Shown here in pieces: positions 55,624 to 64,000 of a stretch of 64,000 bases of DNA (position 1 is the stretch's first letter; each line of letters begins with the position of its first letter). Origin of the DNA: Dryomyza anilis. Taxonomy: Eukaryota; Arthropoda; Insecta; Diptera; Dryomyzidae. Made by a program: the position numbers and the translations under genes. The stretch lies in contig OX638132.1 in NCBI GenBank assembly GCA_951804985.1, forward strand, positions 84,882,696 through 84,946,695, read 5' to 3'. The notes beneath the pieces are model-generated. The model was not told the origin of the DNA and ran no database searches. It saw nothing but the letters and a program-made list of their open reading frames with translations.

Positions 55624-58050
55624 ATTTATATTTTTATATTTTTATATTTTTATATTTTTATATTTTTATATTTTTATATTTTTATATTTTTATATTTTTA
55701 TATTTTTATATTTTTATATTTTTATATTTTTATATTTTTATATTTTTATATTTTTATATTTTTATATTTTTATATTTTTATATTTTTATATTTTTATATT
55801 TTTATATTTTTATATTTTTATATTTTTATATTTTTATATTTTTATATTTTTATATTTTTATATTTTTATATTTTTATATTTTTATATTTTTATATTTTTA
55901 TATTTTTATATTTTTATATTTTTATATTTTTATATTTTTCAATTTTTATATTTTTATATTTTTATATTTTTATATTTTTATATTTTTATATTTTTATATT
56001 TTTATATTTTTATATTTTTCAATTTTTATATTTTTATATTTTTATATTTTTATATTTTTATATTTTTATATTTTTATATTTTTATATTTTTATATTTTTA
56101 TATTTTTATATTTTTATATTTTTATATTTTTATATTTTTATATTTTTATATTTTTATATTTTTATATTTTTCAATTTTTATATTTTTATATTTTTATATT
56201 TTTATATTTTTATATTTTTATATTTTTATATTTTTATATTTTTATATTTTTATATTTTTATATTTTTATATTTTTATATTTTTATATTTTTATATTTTTA
56301 TATTTTTATATTTTTATATTTTTATATTTTTATATTTTTATATTTTTATATTTTTATATTTTTATATTTTTATATTTTTATATTTTTATATTTTTATATT
56401 TTTATATTTTTATATTTTTATATTTTTATATTTTTATATTTTTATATTTTTATATTTTTATATTTTTATATTTTTATATTTTTATATTTTTATATTTTTA
56501 TATTTTTATATTTTTATATTTTTATATTTTTATATTTTTATATTTTTATATTTTTATATTTTTATATTTTTATATTTTTATATTTTTATATTTTTATATT
56601 TTTATATTTTTATATTTTTATATTTTTATATTTTTATATTTTTATATTTTTATATTTTTATATTTTTATATTTTTATATTTTTATATTTTTATATTTTTA
56701 TATTTTTATATTTTTATATTTTTATATTTTTATATTTTTATATTTTTATATTTTTATATTTTTATATTTTTATATTTTTATATTTTTATATTTTTATATT
56801 TTTATATTTTTATATTTTTATATTTTTATATTTTTATATTTTTATATTTTTATATTTTTATATTTTTATATTTTTATATTTTTATATTTTTATATTTTTA
56901 TATTTTTATATTTTTATATTTTTATATTTTTATATTTTTATATTTTTATATTTTTATATTTTTATATATTTATATTTATATTTTTATATTTTTATATTTT
57001 TATATTTTTATATTTTTATATTTTTATATTTTTATATTTTTATATTTTTATATTTTTATATTTTTATATTTTTATATTTTTATATTTTTATATTTTTATA
57101 TTTTTATATTTTTATATTTTTATATTTTTATATTTTTATATTTTTATATTTTTATATTTTTATATTTTTATATTTTTATATTTTTATATTTTTATATTTT
57201 TATATTTTTATATTTTTATATTTTTATATTTTTATATTTTTATATTTTTATATTTTTATATTTTTATATTTTTATATTTTTATATTTTTATATTTTTATA
57301 TTTTTATATTTTTATATTTTTATATTTTTATATTTTTATATTTTTATATTTTTATATTTTTATATTTTTATATTTTTATATTTTTATATTTTTATATTTT
57401 TATATTTTTATATTTTTATATTTTTATATTTTTATATTTTTATATTTTTATATTTTTATATTTTTATATTTTTATATTTTTATATTTTTATATTTTTATA
57501 TTTTTATATTTTTATATTTTTCAATTTTTATATTTTTATATTTTTATATTTTTATATTTTTATATTTTTATATTTTTCAATTTTTATATTTTTATATTTT
57601 TATATTTTTATATTTTTATATTTTTATATTTTTATATTTTTATATTTTTATATTTTTATATTTTTATATTTTTATATTTTTATATTTTTATATTTTTATA
57701 TTTTTATATTTTTATATTTTTATATTTTTATATTTTTATATTTTTATATTTTTATATTTTTATATTTTTATATTTTTATATTTTTATATTTTTATATTTT
57801 TATATTTTTATATTTTTATATTTTTATATTTTTCAATTTTTATATTTTTATATTTTTATATTTTTATATTTTTATATTTTTATATTTTTATATTTTTATA
57901 TTTTTATATTTTTATATTTTTATATTTTTATATTTTTATATTTTTATATTTTTATATTTTTATATTTTTATATTTTTATATTTTTATATTTTTATATTTT
58001 TATATTTTTATATTTTTATATTTTTATATTTTTATTTTTTTATTTTTGTA
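55624..58050. repeat. Satellite (TATTTTTA)n, about 300 copies
   Basis: An 8-bp unit in nearly perfect register for 2.4 kb. The main variant, TATTTTTCAATTTTTA, occurs six times, near 55938, 56018, 56170, 57521, 57577 and 57834. One phase break lies at about 56965-56985 (TATATATTTATATTTATA). The two frames of more than 800 codons over it (Tyr-Ile-Phe-Leu repeats) are artefacts, as 24 bp is eight codons. Confidence 0.97.
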
Positions 58051-58059
58051 AATGCATCG

Positions 58060-58960
58060 AAGCATTTAGCATATATGTGCAGCATGCAGGGTCCTTCCGC
58101 TTATGATTTGTAATGATTTTATTATGCGCAACTGAACTTAAATACTGACAGTTTTGATTAGGTTTCACATAAATAGACAGACTTCTTAATAATAATAAGC
58201 AGCAAACGTAGATTTGCTGCTTGATTCACTAAAGTCCTTCGGTTCGCATTTGCATAAAAATTGACGACTGTCATCACTTAAGACAGATGGAGAGACCGAG
58301 ATACAAATAGAAAGACGGCCACATACACGCGCACAGCATGCTTAAAGCCTCCCTCACACACAAATAAAAACAATTGCGATCCTTCTTCATTATGCAGCCA
58401 TCGCTGTTGAATCCTGTCAGTTGTTGCTGTGGCACCAGCGACGTTTTTATGACCGCGTCTTCTTCGTAGCTGCCTGCGTGAAAAGTTGCTCTTGCTGCTG
58501 CTGTTGCACTCTCCGACACTCTTCGCAGGATACTCAACTCAAAGGTAGAGCCATTGTTGTCGCCGCCACCATGTTATCCGCTCCACACCCATTTTGATGC
58601 TGCCTCCTTTGTGACTTTGGCTGCTGGCAGTTGAGAACAGATAAGGATTTCGTTTTCCATTTTTTTTTCTCAATTTAATCGTAACTGCCGACGCTCACTT
58701 GTTGTTGAGAGAAGCAACAATTTGTTGCTAGTTTTTTTATTGTTGCTGTATTCTTCCTCTGGCATTCATCTTTCAGCGTGCTTTGAAGGACATGTGGCGC
58801 GTTATGTTGCGCGCACATAAAAGCTTTAAATATTTTTCTCTATGTGTGAGAGTTTATATATAAGTGTTCGTGGCAAAAGTTTAGGTGAAAAGCTTTATGA
58901 TCAACGCACTGCAGGTTTGCCGTAAAACAGCAACGAGTTTGCAGTGAATGCAGGACTACG
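58060..58960. other. GC-richer single-copy block without a recognisable gene
   Basis: Contains GTTGCTCTTGCTGCTGCTGT and GTCGCCGCCACCATG but no frame above 87 codons. Probable conserved non-coding DNA. Confidence 0.4.
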
Positions 58961-59445
58961 TGACGTATGAGCAATATTTCATTATTTAATCAATTAAATT
59001 ATGCACTTTATAAGCTTAACTAAATTTTTAAAAAAATATTCAAATTTCTACTTACGTTTCTTCGTTTAATAAAAATTTAAAATTTTGCATTTATAGCAGA
59101 GAAATGCTTATATAATTTGTTCCAAACATTTGAGTAACATATAATTTAAAGCTATACTTAAATATATTTAGTATTGGATAAAATTATTGGAACAATATAT
59201 AAAATACATTTTATATAAAAAGTATACGCAACATTTCTATTTGAACAATATTTAATAATTAAAAATATCTGTTTCTGAAAATATTAATTATTTCTAAGAA
59301 ATAATCAAATTTAAGAAAATATTTAAAAAAACATAAAACTTTGAAATTTATGTTTAATCTTATCAGCATTATTTCAGTTTAACGAAAATTCAATCAATTT
59401 TATTTTTTATAACTAAAAATGCATTTTCAAGTAATACTATCAATA
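58961..59445. other. AT-rich spacer between the two 8-bp arrays
   Basis: No feature seen. Confidence 0.4.
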
Positions 59446-59448
59446 CAA

Positions 59449-59628
59449 ATATAAAAATATAAAAATATAAAAATATAAAAATATAAAAATATAAAAATAT
59501 TAAAATATAAAAATATAAAAATATAAAAATATAAAAATATAAAAATATAAAAATATAAAAATATAAAAATATAAAAATATAAAAATATAAAAATTATAAA
59601 ATATAAAAATATAAAAATATAAAAATAT
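59449..59628. repeat. Satellite (TAAAAATA)n, about 22 copies, inverse of the 55.6-kb array
   Basis: The unit is the reverse complement of TATTTTTA. Two irregular units lie at 59501 (TATTAAAATA) and 59592 (AAATTATAAA). Confidence 0.95.
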
Positions 59629-60165
59629 CACGTCTAAACCGCTAAACCTATTTGATGGATTATGGGGGGTAACATAGGCTATGTATGGTCGGGATTGGAC
59701 AACAGGGCGTGAAACCTTCCATTCAACCTAAACAAAAGAAAAAATCAAAAGCAAAATCATAACATCAAAATCAAAAGCAAAAACAAAAACAACACAAATT
59801 AAGCAACACAAAAAAAAAACACAAAATAAAATAAAAAACGGTATATATACTGAAATCATATGCAAAATCAGATGCAAATTAAAGTAAACACACAAAATCA
59901 AAAGCAAAAATACAAATCAATAAAAAACACACACACAAAATAAATAAAAATACACTAATAAAATCAAAAGTAAAAAAAAGCATATGCAAAAACACAAAAT
60001 CATAAGGAAAACACATAATCGGAAGTGAAACACCATACTAGAAATACAAAATCGAAATCAAAAGCAAACGAAAAAATGTAAAAACAAAATCAAAGTCAGA
60101 ATCTGAATCTGAATCAAAAACACAAAAGAACTAATTTAAAATTATCACATTATAAAGTAAATAAA
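59629..60165. mobile_element. Helitron-like core fragment plus AAATCAAAAGC repeats
   Basis: CACGTCTAAACCGCTAAACC, GGCTATGTATGGTCGGGATT and CATTCAACCTAAAC (59629-59735) are a diverged single copy of the ~280-bp core of the 14845 element. The A-rich tail with AAATCAAAAGCAAAAACA continues to about 60165, like the tails of those cores. No CTAG terminus found. Confidence 0.65.
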
Positions 60166-60359
60166 ATTATAAAAACCCAATTATTTATAATATAAATAAA
60201 AAATTTAAGTTTTTTAGTAAAATATGTCATTTTTGAGTAAAAATTTCTACTTTGCTAAGTGTCGATAATTGCTATCGCTTATACCAATTAAACAGCTAAT
60301 TCTCTGCAGAGCTATTAAAGTTTTTGAAAACTTTAAACCGTGGTCAATGCTCTACTGCT

Positions 60360-61145
60360 AGCAATACATATTAGTTGACTCACTCACTCAGTCAGTCAGT
60401 CACTCATTCACCACAGCGTGCGAAAGCTCTCTGCTTTGCTCTTCTCTGCGTCGCCAAACAAATGGAGCTCGCATCCGGCATCCTGCTGCGTAGCTCGCAC
60501 AGCATTCAGTTCAATTTCTGCAGCCAACTGGAGCCAAACGAAAGCGCACGCACGACCGTGAGTTTAGCACAAACCCAACGCACCACACACAGAGACACAC
60601 ACAAGGCACGCACACAGTGACAAAAATACAGGACCAAGACAAAGACAGACACAGCCTCTCACACACACAAAGTAGTGAGTTTTTGTGACATCGTTTCAAG
60701 TTTAAAACCTACATCCTGACGGCCGGCTGCCGACTGTGTCAGTGTGTTTGAACTTCTACGCTGCGTTGCGTTACCCTCGCTGCTGCCATCGCAAGGATTT
60801 CCCGGAGTTTTCCGTCGCTGCTCTACACTGTGCATTGTACACTGTACGTTGTACGTTTCATTATTGTGCGTGTGTTTGTGAGATTCGAGTTACTACATAG
60901 TGTGGTGTGTGTGTGCAAATAAAAAAAAATAAAAAAAGGATAGAGCAAGGCAGTCAAGTGCGCCTCAAATACGTTTTAAACACATTAAACAGCAGCGCTA
61001 CAAGAAAAGATTTGATTAACTTAACAAACAACAAGCGAAAAATTAGTACAAACAACGCGTTGTGCGTTTCGTTTGTTGCGCCACAGTGTTGTTCGCAGAT
61101 CCTTCAACAAGGATTCACCCAATTGCCAGCAGCATACGATGATAA
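60360..61145 (+). other. Candidate first exon (5' UTR) of an unidentified gene
   Basis: Abrupt rise in GC; CTCAGTCAGTCAGTCACTC at its start offers several TCAGT initiator matches. It holds CA/AC-rich stretches (60583-60670) and CACTGTGCATTGTACACTGT, and ends at a consensus donor GATAA|GTAAGT (61145/61146), after which the DNA is AT-rich again. Long, CA-rich, poorly coding leaders of this kind are common in flies. No TATA box. Frames of 80 codons exist but resemble nothing. Direction is set only by the donor. Confidence 0.4.
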
Positions 61146-61761
61146 GTAAGTTTAATGAATACAAATTAAAAAAACAAATAGAAGGAAAATGAAATATGAA
61201 AATCAAAATATGTATAAAACAAATATAAAATTAAAATTAAAACAAAATTTAATTAAAAGTAAAACTTATATAAAATGAAAATAAAAATAAATAAAAGTAT
61301 AAACAAAATAACAACTTGAATTAACATTAAAATGAATATTGTCTTCTTGCGCTTTGTGGCAAACTTTTCTCACAGAGCTTCCTTCCGGCTGCTAACGTTT
61401 TAAACCTTCAACGTGCATTGTACCTTAACGAGACTTCGTACATTTTGTGATTGGGATTGAAACCGTTACCGATAACGCCAACCGTTGCTTTTTATAACCG
61501 AAACTATTAACGAAATCTTAACGCAAAAATCAGAAATAAAGCAATATCCAGTTTTAAGAAAAAGTTTCAGTTTTTAAACAGGAAAAGTTTTTACAGAAAA
61601 ATTTTAACAACAGACAAATTTAATTTTAAGAAACCAATTTTAACAAGACTTTTGTTTCAATTATGGTAATAATTCAGGGGGTCTATGAATCAGAAAAAAT
61701 TCAATAAAAAATGTCTTATTTTACACCCAGTTTAAGACACAGAATGTTTTAAAAATGCATG
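61146..61761. other. AT-rich DNA, probable intron start
   Basis: Follows the GTAAGT donor at 61146. No feature beyond A-rich composition. Confidence 0.35.
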
Positions 61762-61975
61762 CACCCTGAAAAATCGCTCAAATACCATTAAAATTTGTCA
61801 ATGGGACAATTATTGATTTAATAGTATACAAAAAATAAATCATTTCATATAAACTCAATGGCAATGTCATGGTATTTTGTAGTATTTAATGGTATTTTCC
61901 GATTAAAATAATAATTTATCCTTTGACTATTGACTTTTTTAATAGTAAAAACTATTATTTATATAGTATATTTCC
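61762..61975. mobile_element. CACCCAGAAAAA MITE, diverged copy
   Basis: CACCCTGAAAAATCGCTCAA at the left. The interior is in the same order as the intact copy at 29263 (TCAATGGGACAATTATTG, CATATAAACTCAATGGCAAT, TTTCCGATTAAAATAATAAT), ending TATATAGTATATTTCC without the right terminus. Confidence 0.8.
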
Positions 61976-62100
61976 ACAAAATTTGATAATCTGTCATACG
62001 CACCCACAAACTTTCATTTTTCTGTTTGTTTTTCAGAAATATACCGAAAATATTTCAGAAATATACCGAACATATTTCTGAAAAATTAAAAAAATTTTGC
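61976..62100. repeat. Fragment of AATATGCC/ATACCGAAAATATTT repeat
   Basis: CAGAAATATACCGAAAATAT and CAGAAATATACCGAACATAT follow each other; TTTGATAATCTGTCATACG and CTTTCATTTTTCTG match phrases at 13200 and 26530-26780. Confidence 0.6.
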
Positions 62101-63307
62101 TTCGGCAAGGATTGAAACTTAAACAAATAACAATTTCGTTATCGGTTTCCCCCAATATAAATTCATTTAAAGGTTTTATTCCCATTTGAAATGGTACTGT
62201 GAGATATTTTTTTAAAATCATTTAAAATGTATTAAATGCAAATAAAACCTGTAAGCGAAATGATATCGGGCAAACTTTTAGATATTCATACTTAGTGATG
62301 TCTGAACTATGAGGTACATCCAACTTTTTTGAAATATTCGATCAAAAATTTGATACCTATGCGCTTGCTCTTTAAAAGCAAATAAAACCTTTTAACGAAT
62401 TGATACAGAAAAACTGTATATTTTACTGTACTTTAAGACTATATAGGAATTTCTCATGTGTGCAGCTAAAACATGTATTTTGTCGTACGGTGTTATCTTC
62501 GTTTCACTTTTGGTCCGGTTCGGTTTTACTCCTCATTTCAATGCCGGTTACAGTTTATATCGGTTTTGGATTTTTAAATAACGATTTCGGTTTTGGTTAC
62601 GGTTTCCATTCCGGATTGAAATCAAATATATAAACTACAACGAAACCGAAACCATAATATCAACCGTTTTATAAAAATCAGAACTCTTCTCTATTTTAAA
62701 ACCATTAATTTAAGCAGCGACTAAAACTCTTTGATATATCGTTTCCGGTTTCAGTCTCGATCATGGTTCCAAGGTTTTAATAATAGCGGTTTGGGTATCG
62801 ATACCGGTTATATTTAAATAATTATATGTGTTCCGATTCCAGTTCCACCCATTTTGTATTAACGGTTCTGATTTCGTTTCAAAAAATGTAAACGGTTCAA
62901 GTTTCGATTCCGGTTATTTGTGGTTTATGACAGGAACTAAAATATCGGATCTGATTCCAAGATTTCTAAAATAACTGTTCCGGTTCCGATTTCGGTTCAA
63001 ATCAAAAAAAAAAATATATGGTTACCGATTTCAATTCCGTTTCCACTAATTTTTTCGGATCTGATTCCGATTCCAGTTCTTTGCGGTTCATCGATTCTGG
63101 TTCCAAGATTTTTCAAATAGCTGTTCCGGTTCCTATTCGGGTTCCAACCAAAAAAATGTATATGGGTTCTGATTCAGGTTTCACACATTATATAAACACT
63201 GTTCCGGTTTCAAATATTGAAACGGTTCCGGTATCAATTTCGGTTCTTAGCGGTTTATGACTGGAACTAAAATATCGGTTCTGGTTCCAAGATTTTTAAA
63301 ATAGCTG

Positions 63308-63339
<32 letters not shown>

Positions 63340-63795
63340 TAACCAACGCTCAGGGGATGCCCCCTATTCATGCAATGCACAGTGTTGATCGTAAGAAGGG
63401 ATGATAGGTTAAATGGAGGGGGGAAAGAGGGAGTAGTGTCGGTGAATGTTTGTTTTGAACTTGCCAATATCAAAAATGTCGGGAAAAACGGACGCAGGGA
63501 GATTGTTCCACAAACGTGTCGTGCGACTGAAGAACGAATTATCTCTATAATGCGTGGTTCTGTTGAGAGTCGAGTGGACTACGAAGGGATGGGCTTGATT
63601 TGATGCCCGAGTAGAACGAGAAAACACACGACCTGGTGGAATCAGGCCATGTATTTCACTCGAACACTTACCGTTGTAATACCTATAAAACAGGCTTACA
63701 CACCCAACGGTCCTTCGGTGCTCAAGAGAACCAATAGACGATGAGATATTTTCATCCCCTATCAAATATATCGCACGTTGTTGAATTCGATCCAG
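63308..63795 (-). mobile_element. 5'-truncated non-LTR retrotransposon (Jockey/CR1-like)
   Basis: The T-run 63308-63333 is the poly(A) tail of a minus-strand insertion. Coding sequence follows and homology starts abruptly at about 63795 inside the satellite, the usual picture of incomplete reverse transcription. A target-site duplication is not clear. Confidence 0.85.
63409..63795 (-). pseudogene. C-terminal end of non-LTR reverse transcriptase ORF
   Basis: About 129 residues: LDRIQQRAIYLIGDEN, GSLEHRRTVGCVSLFYRYYN, GLIPPGRVFSRSTRASNQAH, FFSRTTRLWNNLPASVFP, ending FKTNIHRHYSLFPPSI and stop. This is the conserved tail of ORF2 in Jockey/CR1-type elements, C-terminal to the polymerase palm; the endonuclease and YADD motif are absent. 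The frame is undamaged, so the insertion is fairly recent. The residues before LDRIQ in the open frame (MWNWYWNPGI) come from the flanking satellite. Confidence 0.85.
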
Positions 63796-64000
63796 GATTC
63801 CAGGATTCCAATACCAGTTCCACACATTTTTTCTGATCTTATTCCGATACCGATTCCACTTCCGATTCCAGTTCTTTGCGGTCCATGACAGGGACTAAAA
63901 TATCGGTTCTGGTTTAATATTTTTAAAATATTGGTTCCGGTTCCGATTTCGGTGGGTTCCGATCCGGTTTCACACATTGTTTAATAACGGTTCTAATTCC

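Larger units (their letters stand above)
62480..64000. repeat. GGTTCCGATTTCGG degenerate satellite, higher unit ~165 bp
   Basis: Short phrases GGTTCCGATTCCGGTT build a longer unit marked by TTTGCGGTTTATGACAGGAA, CTAAAATATCGGTTCTGGTT, CCAAGATTTTTAAAATAGCT. These recur near 62914, 63073, 63243 and, after the retrotransposon, 63872. Runs off the right edge. Confidence 0.85.

Noticed and set aside
55601..58113. Two overlapping open frames of 816 and 832 codons
   Set aside because: They are the translation of an 8-bp satellite; 24 bp equals eight codons, so no stop ever arises. No start context, domains or codon signal.
58562..58573. GCCGCCACCATG, a perfect vertebrate-type start context
   Set aside because: The frame ends after eight codons and flies use a different context; chance.
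63769..63825. Extension of the retrotransposon frame (MWNWYWNPGI)
   Set aside because: These codons come from the flanking GGTTCC satellite, not from the element.

Overview
This is eukaryotic DNA from a higher fly (Diptera, Brachycera). The window is very AT-rich, has GT-AG introns, is dense in simple-sequence arrays and transposon fossils, and carries the 3' two thirds of the FOXO gene, with exon sequences very close to Drosophila foxo as I remember it. Mariner relatives of the DD41D (rosa) and DD37E types and short dispersed repeats fit a tephritid or calyptrate fly. I cannot name the species.

Layout. 1-4913 is most likely the intron that splits the forkhead domain; it holds a degenerate satellite, a 58-bp duplication with a heat-shock-element match, a GC-richer block with a perfect hairpin, and nested MITEs. 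4914-9141 holds six foxo coding exons on the + strand, with a 10-bp minisatellite of about 0.9 kb in one intron. The 3' UTR begins at 9142. A good donor at 9455 and a good acceptor at 39373 suggest, without proof, a 3' UTR intron of about 30 kb and a last exon ending near 41350. 9470-11390 is a degenerate tandem array with a unit of about 155 bp.

11-54 kb is a transposon graveyard: three broken DD37E Tc1/mariner copies (13.3-14.4, 30.5-31.7, 33.9-35.1 kb), five pieces of a rosa-like DD41D mariner (4.5, 21.0, 44.5, 51.5, 52.3 kb), two Helitron-like elements carrying a 15-bp minisatellite (14.8-18.0 and 38.2-38.9 kb), several TIR elements without proteins, and more degenerate tandem arrays. Between these lie GC-richer, single-copy-looking blocks (2.0-2.9, 18.0-19.2, 22.7-24.1, 27.1-28.2, 54.3-55.5, 58.1-59.0 kb) with no recognisable protein, the likely conserved non-coding DNA of the region.

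54-64 kb has a candidate small exon at 54598, a 2.4-kb array of an 8-bp unit (55.6-58.05 kb) with a shorter array of the same unit in opposite orientation (59.45-59.63 kb), a GC-rich CA-rich block at 60.4-61.15 kb that looks like the first, largely untranslated exon of another + strand gene, and a GGTTCC-type satellite interrupted by a 5'-truncated non-LTR retrotransposon (63.3-63.8 kb).

The only confident host protein is FOXO. I found no novel multi-gene system. The most unusual material is repeat structure: palindromic derivatives of the rosa element, DD37E copies sharing one lesion, inverted 8-bp arrays, and several independent tandem arrays with units near nucleosome length.
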